Origin: Chromera velia
Lineage: Eukaryota; Sar; Chromeraceae
DNA length: 37,303 bases
NCBI GenBank assembly: GCA_018398765.1
Contig: JAHBMJ010000918.1
Span: forward strand, 1-37,303
Direction: 5' to 3'
Below, piece by piece: positions 10,238-18,573 of this stretch (position 1 is the stretch's first letter; the number at the start of each line of letters is the position of its first letter). Both the position numbers and the translations under genes were made by a program. A model generated the notes under the pieces. That model saw nothing but the letters and a program-made list of their open reading frames with translations. It made no database searches and was not told where the DNA came from.

Positions 10238-10344
10238 ATAGAAGGTGCATACATTAATTATTCACTTTTTTCGGCATCCCCACCCGGATCGCACAAAAGT
10301 GGAATTTTTTGCATGCATTCTTTTTGCTCGATTATTTGACTTAC

Positions 10345-10454
10345 CCAGAAGTGAGAGCATGCCGTCATATTGACCAATCTTGGAGATGGTGATTTCGGTA
10401 GAGTCCACCGTCAGTCCCTTAGCAAACAGTACGTGCATAGCAGGACTGTCTCGG
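10345..10454 (-). CDS. Candidate exon of an unrecognised gene
   Basis: On the minus strand a 110-nt segment lies between an acceptor (TTCCAACAG) and a strong donor (G|GTAAGTC, at 10344). It reads without stops (RDSPAMHVLFAKGLTVDST and onward, ending DGMLSLL). No neighbouring exon is identified on this strand and the family is unknown. It may be a relic cut off by the insertion of retroelement copy 2 immediately downstream. Confidence 0.3.
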
Positions 10455-10487
10455 CTGTTGGAAGAGAACTTATCATACTAGAACATT

Positions 10488-10537
10488 TCTATGTGTATGT
10501 ATATGTGTATGTATATGTGTGTGTATGTGTATGTGTA

Positions 10538-10585
<48 letters not shown>

Positions 10586-10605
10586 TGTGTATGTATGTGT
10601 GTGTG
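10488..10605. repeat. TG/TATG microsatellite
   Basis: Alternating TG with TATG interruptions. It generates long Cys/Val and Thr/His pseudo-ORFs on both strands that are not genes. Confidence 0.95.
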
Positions 10606-10746
10606 CGTATTTCCGTCAGTCTGCTGCTTTGTATATCTCAACACGTTACTGCCAATCTCTACTTTTTCCCTTGCTCTTTTCTGCCGCGTACGTCTTATTA
10701 TTGCTCTCATATTTGGAATGTATACTGTTCTGTCGCATATTTGCAG

Positions 10747-12790
10747 GGTCACAGAAATTCCATCTCCTCTCTTTTCGAAATTTAAACGGGGAGAATCTCT
10801 TCTCTAGCAGCTGGAACGGTACTGCCAAGGCCTGGAACGCAGAGACGGGGGTATGCGACAACACGCTTTCGGGGCATAGCTTTGCAGGTGGGTATACGAA
10901 TGCCCCTTTGTCCCTACCTGGAAAGTGATTGAGGTGAATTCTGAAGTATTGTGTAGAGGGGGTGGCCCCAAGGGGGGAGAAAGAATTAAAAGGATTAGTT
11001 GTAAGCCGTGCAGGGAGGCAGACCCGTCGGTCCCAGCAAAAAAGCTCCGTCTCTTTACATCAACCTTAGCCTTGGTCTCTACTGGTCTCTTCTCTTGCTC
11101 GCGCACGCACTCACAAGTAACTGTTCTCTAGACTGTTCTCCATGAACCATGTAATATGTTGTACCGTCCCTTGCATGCCCGTGCACGTTCCTGACTTTTT
11201 GTGTACATGTGAGTCAGTGATCGTGTTTTGTTTTCATAATTTGCTATAGCTGCAGTGAGTCTTGGAGTTTTCACCAACGGCGACATCGTGACGGGTTCAG
11301 GGGACAGGAACCTGCACTTTTGGAGGAAGGGACAAAAGACAAAAGTCGTTCAGGATAGGTCGGGTCGGTCAGTCTGCCTGTAGGCAGTCAGTTGCTCAGT
11401 CAAACGGCCACTCTGTCGCATTTTCCCTTGATCGTTCCTTCCTCCCTTTTTTTGTGCCTTCGTTCTTTCCCTTGATTTATTTATTCATTTACATTAGTTT
11501 TCATTACTGATCTTTGTTGCTTCAAGGACACTAAGTGATCACCCCCTCTTTTTTTTCTGTCCTTCTTTCATCTGTGTTCACCTACTTATTCTTATCTACA
11601 TGACGTTTTGCCTGCTGCATGGTTTTTCTTTCTTTTTGTTTCTCTCTCTTGACTCACAGACACATGGGAAGGGAGAGCGCTCACCAAGCAAGACCGTGGG
11701 CAGGACTTGATCTCTTCTTTAAGTCGCATCCCGGCAGTGACCTATGCGATAATGGACCCTATTTGAGGCTCTCAGATGGTAAAAAAATTAAAAACACTTT
11801 ATATAGTAAAATTAAGCCTATATATAGGCTAAGCATGGTTATGACTTTTTTAATACTTTTAAAGGTTTTTACATATTCTACTAGTAGCTTGTTTAGAATA
11901 TTATATATTTGCCTTAAAGAAGCTTTAAAAAAGCTTCCTAACTATAGGTGCAACATAGATGGGGGCAGGTCCCTTGGAGCGCAAGAGGAGTTCCTTAGAT
12001 TGCCTAGGGATTGCCAGTGCCTGAAACTGGCAATACACAGGATCACCAAATAGAAAGCAATGATGCAAACGACGAAGACAATGCACAGTTTGTGTCTCTT
12101 GGCATTGCGGGGTTACTGACAACAGACAATGTGCTTAATGGGGCACTGCATGGTAGACAGAGAGATTTGAGAGGGTGAGTGGAGGTGCCGAGTGGGACGG
12201 CAGGCGGCGGCGGGGCCTCAGCATCAGTGCGGGGGCTGAGCGTACAATTTCGAAGGCTCACTAGATCTAAGCATACAATTATGTGCACCAAATGTTTAAT
12301 AGATGCTGGCATTCTTATGGAAGTACCCCTAGCTAGCCTATATTTTTCTCTCATGATGATTGCTAACTCTATGATGTGTATGTTGCCCCCATAGTTGGGA
12401 GACCTTTTTAAAGCTTTTTTAAGGCAAATATATAATATTTTAAACAAGCTAAAACATGTAAAAAAACCTTTAAAAATGTTTAAAAAGTCATAACTATGCT
12501 ATATATAGGCTTAATTTTGCTATACAAAGTGTTTTTAATTTTTTTACCATCTGAGAGCCCCTTACATAGGCGAAATGGGGTCCATTATCACATAGGTCAC
12601 TGCCAGGATGCGGTTACCTTGCCTTTCTTTGACCTCTATACTTGTAAAGTTTTGCATTTCCCTTTGCTCTCAGAAAGTGAAGCGAGGATGGGAACTTGGA
12701 GGTCAAGATCAGCGAAGCCGGGGAAGCATTCTATAGAGTCTACAAGGAAACCCACTGGCAACACTTCCAGTTGAGGAAGAAACAGAATCC
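10747..12790 (+). pseudogene. WD40-repeat gene fragment resembling PLAA/Doa1 (Ufd3), broken
   Basis: Exon A (10747-10887, acceptor TTTGCAG, donor GTGGGT) starts with a WD40 motif GHRNSISSLFE, then after a frameshift near 10780 reads NGENLFSSSWNGTAKAW. Exon B (11256-about 11358, acceptor GCTGCAG) continues in phase with TNGDIVTGSGDRNLHFW. The GH...SGSWD-TAKVW and TGS-D--W patterns are typical of WD40 blades, and the wording is closest to PLAA/Doa1, a ubiquitin-binding cofactor of Cdc48/p97. Further coding-like pieces are at 11660-11724 and about 12688-12790 (DGNLEVKISEAGEAFYRVYK). A TIR element (11725-12612) lies between them. N-terminal blades and the PFU/PUL domains are not seen. Confidence 0.45.
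11725..12612. mobile_element. 0.89-kb element with ~220-bp terminal inverted repeats
   Basis: The left arm (11725 to about 11950) begins CGCATCCCGGCAGTGACC. The right arm (about 12388-12612), read on the minus strand, begins CGCATCCTGGCAGTGACC. The arms share GATGGTAAAAAAATTAAAA, AATTAAGCCTATATATAG, and ATTATATATTTGCCTTAAA, with small indels. The ~430-bp interior has no convincing protein. It is MITE-like or a foldback element. Target duplication is unclear (at most GT). It lies inside the PLAA-like gene remnant. Confidence 0.8.
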
Positions 12791-13219
12791 TAATACAAAA
12801 TATAAAACCTGTATGGGGGTCCATTCCACTGGAATACTTCTTGCCAGGTCCGCCATTCTTATCAAACGAATGCTGATAGCCTGTCGGTTGAGTTCTGCTT
12901 ACTTCTTCATTCTTCTGCTCGATTTGGTGTGACAGTCTGAACCAAAAGCTGCGTCCGTTCCTATACATGTATCCGTGTGCACCGGCGTGTATGGCTCCTA
13001 GTCTGCCATCTTCCTTTCCCTTTTTCCCTCTTATCCTTTGCACACTTTTCCACCTCCTTCTCTTCTTTGCCCCTTTCCTCCCCCCGTGCGATTAAGTACA
13101 AACAAAGCGCCCCTTCCTAGATATCAAGAGAAGCAAAAGATAGCCCAAAAGAGAGCTGCAAGAGTCTCAGAAAGAAATATAACAATGAGCTTTGCGGGCA
13201 TGTAGAAGTATGGAGCTTT

Positions 13220-13516
13220 TTAGGACAGCGCGACATGTAGAAAAGGGGAGTGGCGAACTATATGTGCGAAGACATAAACGCAGCGCAGAGCGTCACACAA
13301 ATCTGCTTGCTCGACAACAATGCAATACGAGATTGAAGGCAGGAAAAAGAGAGTGGCCCCAAAGCACATGATCATGAAGGCACCTCCGAGACAGAGAGGA
13401 ATCATGCTCATCATCTCTATGGAGGTCTCCGTCGAGTATAGCTTAAAGAAGGCATAAGCGCGCGCGGGGTTTTGAAGAAAAAAATTTTGAGTTAGACTAG
13501 GAGTTAGATCAACCAC
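13220..13516 (-). CDS. Hypothetical 98-residue protein or exon with a membrane segment
   Basis: An open minus-strand frame with reasonable composition. Its middle is a likely transmembrane segment (about residues 37-65, MIPLCLGGAFMIMCFGATLF) followed by a short polar tail. An internal AG before the segment encoding LYSTETSIEMM could be an acceptor, so it may be the last exon of a longer gene. No family is recognised and no partner exon was found. Confidence 0.25.
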   Translation of the reverse strand: MVDLTPSLTQNFFLQNPARAYAFFKLYSTETSIEMMSMIPLCLGGAFMIMCFGATLFFLPSISYCIVVEQADLCDALRCVYVFAHIVRHSPFLHVALS

Positions 13517-13607
13517 GCAGGTGCAAAACTATATCTCAGTTTGAGTTTTCACCTAGGTTTTCACCTTTTTTTTTTCAAAACCTTTTCTCTCCGCACAACT
13601 GACTTGC

Positions 13608-13795
13608 ACGCGTCTTGGAATGCATGCATCTTTTGCCCGATCATCTCATGCACCGCGTCTTAATTGCATGATCCGCTATGCGCACATGCTTAGGCGCATG
13701 CCTTGTGACAGCCCTTGTTGCATCACCTTATGCATGCACCGTGCGCATGCGCTGCAGCCGGCCGCATGCATGCACGCAGACATGTATGGAATTTC
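13608..13795. promoter_or_regulatory. GCATGC / TGCATGCA-rich cluster
   Basis: A ~190-bp stretch packed with GCATG and CATGC words, including three overlapping or complete TGCATGCA palindromes (near 13621, 13731 and 13768). TGCATGCA is a known target of an apicomplexan ApiAP2 factor in Plasmodium. If this organism is a chromerid, the cluster could be regulatory. It may equally be a degenerate repeat; CATGCAG is also common at splice acceptors in this window. Confidence 0.25.
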
Positions 13796-13929
13796 ATGAG
13801 TGATCGATAAGAGAAATGGCAGCGACAAAGGATCAATTTTGATGGAAGTGACCACGCGTTGCCGCTGCCCGCATGCAAGGCTCTAACGCAATCACCGCAG
13901 ACTTCTTAATCGGTACCATAACGTTCATG

Positions 13930-14085
13930 TTACAGAAAGAGGCGAATGCTATACGCTGATATGAATTGGTAGCTTTTTGCTGATATGACTGGGTAGTTTT
14001 ACACGCATCATCATATGCTGCTATGAATTTGTAGTTTTAATCGAGCGTAGAATCTCGATCTTAGAAAGGGGCGAATGTTATACGC
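13930..14085. repeat. Short direct repeat pair
   Basis: AGAAAG-GGCGAATG-TATACGC occurs at about 13934-13957 and 14064-14087. Between the copies, the words CTGATATGA and GCTATGAATT recur. No gene is seen in 13520-14170 otherwise. Confidence 0.5.
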
Positions 14086-14180
14086 CGCTAAAAAGAAAAA
14101 GAAATAAAAAGTTTAAAATATTCTTTTTATACACCTTATATATATGTTCAAGCAAAGTATAAATGAAATGAAGGCTGCCC

Positions 14181-14272
14181 CTCGTAGCCCAGAGGTTAAC
14201 ATGTAGGATTATGGTCCAAATTTATGTATCAAATAATCCCAGGAATAACCTTGGTTCAAGTCCCCGAGCATC
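14181..14272 (+). tRNA. tRNA-like sequence or pseudogene (pol III A and B boxes)
   Basis: GTAGCCCAGAGGTTA (about 14185-14199) resembles an A box and GGTTCAAGTCC (14253-14263) is a near-perfect B box, at tRNA-like spacing. A 7-bp stem GGATTAT/ATAATCC spans the anticodon region around a ~20-nt loop. The acceptor ends do not pair and the D stem is poor, so this is not a convincing functional tRNA. A degenerate tRNA or the head of a tRNA-derived SINE fits better. Confidence 0.3.
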
Positions 14273-14554
14273 GCGTTTTAAAAGTCTCAATGTCGTATCA
14301 AAGTAGCACAGCGAACTACGCGGAAAAAACCGATTACCACAAGAATTATTGAACAATCGCATGGTATGAAAGACTTTTCGAAGACTTTTTAGAAGACTGT
14401 AAAGCATAGCGCAAAGCATGAAATTGGATTAGGAAAATTGGAATAGATGCAAGCAAAATCTGGGAAATGGAATGAATTCGAACCCAAAAAGTCACACAAC
14501 CCAGCACACAACTCTTAAGCTGAACGGCCTGGACCAAATCGACCTTACCAAGAC

Positions 14555-15584
14555 TAGTGACCAGATTTGATTTGATAGGATTTGATAGGATTTGATAGGC
14601 CCTATCATGCTAAAGTTTCTCAGGCCTAAGATTTGATTTGAGGTTAAGCCCTACTCTAGGCGACGCACAGTGGTAAAAAAAAAAAAATCTGAAAACGTCT
14701 ATTCTTTTTTTTTTTTTTACTTTAAAATTTTATTGTACATATAAAAAAAAATAAAGGTTAAATGACTAGCTTCAACTAGAGTTTGAATCATATCTAGAAT
14801 CCCAGTTTCACTTTTAGCTTAGTAGACGCTTAAAAGGATTGACCAAGAAACTTTTTTTCCCAAAGAAGAGAAGAGGAGGAATGAGACGGTAGAGGAGAGA
14901 GCACTTCGTCTTCTTGACGAAGTAGAATGGTTGGAAGATGTTTTCCATGTTAACAGCTTTATATCTGAAGAACTGTATAAAGATGCTGAAGACGAGGAAG
15001 AAAAGGAGGATGAGCAAGGTGATGATGCAGATGTAGCGGCCAGCCATAAAAATGTGTTTAACTAAGAGCATGAGTCGATACCGCGTAGGGATGATACTGA
15101 AATGGCTGCAGAATTTACGAGAAAGAAAGGGCGGATGCAAGTCAATGTGAATGGAAAACAAGAAGACATGGTTAGTTTTTTTAACAGACACAGCAAAGAG
15201 AAGAGAGAAAAGTCTGGTGACAGTGTAGTTGAATAAGGGAAAAAAGATCGGTTGCATGAATATTAAAGTCGATGATGGAATGGTGAAGACACTAGTAGAA
15301 ACACTAGTAGAGACAAACGTACAATAACAACTAGGACTAGAACTCGGGTTGAAACTAGGGTTGAAAGATGTTTAAAACTTTGAGTTGAGTAATAAGTTCG
15401 GGAGGAAGTTAGTTTAAAAGTACTTCTAAAAGGTGCTCCTCTAGGTGCTCCTAGAAGTGCTCTAGGAAATCCTTCGTAGAAAAAAAGAAAAAAAAAATCT
15501 GGAAAGGTCTATTTTTTTTTTTTTTAACCACTGTGCATCGCCTAGGCCCTACTTCAAATCAAATCAAATCAAATTTGGTCACTA
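14555..15584. mobile_element. 1.03-kb TIR element carrying a membrane-protein ORF
   Basis: Ends are TAGTGACCAGATTTGATTTGA on the left and, in reverse complement, TAGTGACCAAATTTGATTTG on the right. Next come GTAGGGC or CCCTACT variants and the shared block TAGGCGA-GCACAGTGGT, then A- or T-runs. TIRs are about 140-190 bp with a short GATAGGATTT tandem repeat in the left arm. CCAAGAC flanks both sides (14548-14554 and 15588-15594) and could be a target duplication, although the right copy is offset by three bases. The interior holds an ORF at 14814-15257. Confidence 0.65.
14814..15257 (-). CDS. Hypothetical membrane protein inside a TIR element
   Basis: A 147-residue frame, unusually rich in Phe, Leu and Ile. 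It has a clear transmembrane segment near residues 73-98 (YICIITLLILLFFLVFSIF) followed by a basic stretch and a second hydrophobic patch. It has no transposase motif. It may be a host fragment captured by a non-autonomous transposon, or a fortuitous frame in AT-rich DNA. No family is recognised. Confidence 0.3.
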   Translation of the reverse strand: MQPIFFPLFNYTVTRLFSLLFAVSVKKTNHVFLFSIHIDLHPPFLSRKFCSHFSIIPTRYRLMLLVKHIFMAGRYICIITLLILLFFLVFSIFIQFFRYKAVNMENIFQPFYFVKKTKCSLLYRLIPPLLFFGKKSFLVNPFKRLLS

Positions 15585-16064
15585 AGTCCAAGACTCGTGG
15601 ATACGTCTGCGAGTATATTCATCAACGCCTACGCCAACAAGTAGACCTTAATACTGCCTTCTGATAAATTTGGATTATGATTATAAGATTTATGCTAGGA
15701 TTTATGTTCGGAGGATTGGCCTCCCGCCCCAATGCCGAATAGAGTCGAGCCTAGGTCGGACTCCGTCGGAGCAGTATAAAACGTAAACTTGCATGATTCA
15801 ACTTTAACTTCATCATTTAAGTAGATTCAAGTTAGATAATATATAGTTTATATAAAAATTAGTGTAACAAAAGTCAAATAATGTTCATTGACCATGCAAA
15901 TCGACTCCAAATCCTAGGTATGCATGGTACAAAACACTACAAGGCATTGGCAGCTCGATCAAAGTTTCATCTTAACAGATAATCACACTTGTGATCGGAC
16001 TTGCAGATCGATGATCCGAAGCAGGAACTGCGAAGCTAGCTAGTAGCTAACTACTAGGCCGGAA
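15585..16064. other. Spacer, no gene seen
   Basis: About 480 bp of mixed composition between two TIR elements. No open frame or motif supports a gene or RNA. Confidence 0.5.
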
Positions 16065-16504
16065 CCCTAATGAATTGGGAGTTGAATTGGGCGTCGAATT
16101 GGTAATACTACCAATTTTTTACCGCCAGTAACTCCCAATTTTAAAAAATTGGTACCTAGTCTAGTAAAAGAAGTATATGGAGTTTGAAGCTAAAATTTTG
16201 TGTACAAGCTAGACAGGGCCTCACTAGTTTCTAGCTATAGTCATTAAACTCTAATTCATTACTAGGAACAAATTCTATGAATACTTAGAGTCACCTAAAA
16301 ATTGGGAGTTACCAATTTTTTTCTAGGACTAACTACCAATTTTTAAGAAAATCAACACCTTTTTTTTTTTTTTGGACTACCAATTTTATAACTTTTCCTA
16401 GAAAGTAAAATATATGTGGAAAGAAAGAACGCTATAATAGAATAGTGTTGCGGCTGTGCAGAATTTTATAAATCCATAAGTTTTGTATAGTTTCATAGTA
16501 TTAT

Positions 16505-17170
16505 TCATGCTTGAAATCCCTCCCGGCGTGACACATCGGTAAAATATGCTTGCATGGCTTTCTTTCTCTTGCACAACCACACAAAAACCAGATCTTCCAG
16601 AATAAAACGATCATATGAATAACGTCCCCCCTGTAGGATAAAACGTTTGTAAACCTTCTTATGATATGATTCAAAGCCGTAGCATTTCGCTGTGTTCAAA
16701 CCTCCAAACCGGCGGATCCACACCGGGAAGTGCAAGTAGAAGTAAGTCTTTGGGACCGCCCACCCTTAAGACTTACAAAAAAGGTCTTGCCAAGTCTTTA
16801 TCACCGTCTTCAGCTCTGCAAGTTTCTCATCCGTGATTGAACCTGTCAATGTGGAAAGGATCCACGAATACAAGTAAAAAGAACAAGCAGGAGGGTTCTC
16901 TGCAACAAAAATGTCCGGACACCTTTTTTCCATGAACTCAACCACGTGAGGGAAAACGTGTCTGACATCTGCAGCCCCTAATTTAATCTTACTATTGTTT
17001 CTCGGAATCCCTCGGACCCACTGAGTAGGGGGCAGCCCTGTTTTTTACCACATATCTGAATCAAACAGAAACGAATTCAATTCTTCCATCTGAAAGAGCT
17101 TCTTCTCATTCACTGCCCAAACAAGAAAAAGTCCCAGCTATTTTTTCGCTTCACCCTGAGGCTCGTCTGC
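16505..17170 (-). pseudogene. Transposase-like protein (RRFG signature), interrupted by stops
   Basis: One continuous minus-strand frame with stops at plus 17138 (TAG), 17045 (TAA) and 16766 (TAA) and final TGA at 16505. The C-terminal block PKTYFYLHFPVWIRRFGG, then NTA, GFES and HKK, resembles the region K-x-H-xxH-xxxx-I-R-R-F-G ... E-xx-HK found near the end of several cut-and-paste transposases (KDZ-type and relatives). That resemblance is from memory and only moderate. The N-terminal boundary is uncertain because the frame continues open into the divergent plus-strand ORF. No frameshift is required. The element is probably non-functional unless stops are read through. Confidence 0.5.
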
Positions 17171-17185
17171 GATATACAAAATATT

Positions 17186-17875
17186 ATGTTGAACGGACCG
17201 CAGAAAGCACGTCTTTCCCGTCCAAATGATCTCCTACTCCTGAGAGATATGCAGACAGCCCTCAAACAGAAGCAAGAAGGAGGGGTCCCCGAGTCGTCTG
17301 TCACCGCTGTGGCAGCCTTAATTCAGTCAGCAGCTGCTAGTCTCCATAAGCCTCAAAGTGGGAGAGAGAACGAAACGGATCAAGGGAAAGAACAAAAGAA
17401 AAAGAAGAAATCGAAAAGTGAAAGTTTTCGTCAGCGCCCCCCTCCTTCCCAGCGCTCTGCAACCATGGTCGCACAAAGCCAACAGAGGGAGAGGTCAAAG
17501 GAAATGGACAACGATGGATTTGTCATCCTCACCGAGTTTCGGGAGAGATTCGCTGTAGGGAGAGAGCTGAACATCGCTCATGCGATGTTTTCAGATGTCA
17601 AGTTCACCGTGAAGATTTTGGAGCTAAAAGAGCTCACAGATGATCACAGAAAAAAGGCAGACATCGGAATTTTCCCAGATGATTCCTTGGTCGTTTTTCA
17701 GTACCCCCATGTTGTCCTCCCCCAAAATCTGTCAGAGGAGAAGAAAAAGGAATATAATCTCCATTTGAGGCGTCTGGAAACCACTAAGTGGGAGATGTTC
17801 GGGAGAAAAGGGCATGATCTGAACAAAGATCAGCAGCCACTGTCCGGCATATGGAGGGATTATGAATTCTGGTAG
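17186..17875 (+). CDS. Second ORF of the TIR transposon, function unknown
   Basis: A 229-residue open frame ending at TAG 17873. An Ala/Ser/Gln-rich N-terminus is followed by a Lys-rich stretch (about residues 70-82, KKKKKSKSE), which would serve as a nuclear-localisation or DNA-binding tail. A compact-looking C-terminal half has NDGFVILTEFRERF and ends RDYEFW. Starts at 17251 and 17465 are also possible, since the first part overlaps the divergent minus frame. Unlike its partner it has no internal stop. It may be an accessory DNA-binding protein of the transposon. No family is recognised. Confidence 0.5.
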   Translation: MLNGPQKARLSRPNDLLLLRDMQTALKQKQEGGVPESSVTAVAALIQSAAASLHKPQSGRENETDQGKEQKKKKKSKSESFRQRPPPSQRSATMVAQSQQRERSKEMDNDGFVILTEFRERFAVGRELNIAHAMFSDVKFTVKILELKELTDDHRKKADIGIFPDDSLVVFQYPHVVLPQNLSEEKKKEYNLHLRRLETTKWEMFGRKGHDLNKDQQPLSGIWRDYEFW

Positions 17876-18573
17876 GCTTACATGGTCAATTCGATCGATT
17901 TTCGCTCTGTTTTTTGTACTGGTATATACAGCTTGTGTAGAGCTGTTCACTGTTTGTTTTACATTGCGTTAGCGGTGTACTATGACATACAAAACAAAGT
18001 TTTAAGTTGAGTCCCATTTTTTTTTTTTTGTACCACCAATTTTTTTTTCGGCGGTCCTAAAAAATTCCTATTTAAAAATTGGTAACTCCCAATTTTTAGG
18101 TGACTCTAAGTGTTTATAGAATTTGTTCCCAGTAATGAATTAGAGTCTAATGACTGCGGCTAGAGACTAGTGAACCCCTATTTAGCCCGTACACAAAATT
18201 TTAGCTTCAAACTCCATGTACTTCTTTCACTAGACTAGGTACCAATTTTTCAAAATTGGGAGTTACTGGCGGTAAAAAATTGGTAGTACTACCAATTCGA
18301 CGCCCAATTCAACTCCCAATTCTTTAGGGAATTTGGTAGGAAGCTAACTGCAAGGACTTTTGAATCCAGACTCGTCATGAGTATCAGTCACGTCATCACT
18401 GGCAGTGGTTCGTTTGTCTTTCTGAAATTTTATTTTTCTTTGTCTCCCTCCCTTTGTCTTTCTGTCCTTTTCTCTTTCATCTCGTTTTCCTAGTCTTTTT
18501 CTGTCTCAGTATCCATCCATCTAGCCAGCCATCTATCAATCTGTCTACTTCCCATCTTGAGGCCCTCGATCCT

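Larger units (their letters stand above)
8538..10240 (+). mobile_element. Retroelement copy 2 (RT-bearing)
   Basis: A second, diverged copy of the 1944-3815 element: an RT frame to 9957 and a ~280-bp 3' region. It retains about a dozen codons more at its 5' end than copy 1, then meets TG microsatellite and an N, so its true 5' end is not visible. The 3' region keeps the GAAGC-ATAGA-AAAA-GACAG block and G-run/TCGCGCG motif at 10040-10088. The 3' end is placed only approximately, after the second arm of the candidate stem. Confidence 0.7.
16065..18329. mobile_element. 2.27-kb TIR transposon with two divergent ORFs
   Basis: Long inverted repeats of ~250 bp at 16065-16318 and 18075-18329. The left end reads CCCTAATGAATTGGGAG and the right end in reverse complement CCCTAAAGAATTGGGAG. 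The arms match almost throughout, including GCGTCGAATTGGTA, TTTTACCGCCAGTAACTCCC and AGAGTCACCTAAAAATTGGG. The AATTGGGAGTT word recurs in both orientations near each end, like subterminal transposase-binding repeats. Inside are a minus-strand transposase-like pseudogene and a plus-strand ORF, head to head near 17.18 kb. No clear target duplication is visible. Confidence 0.85.
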
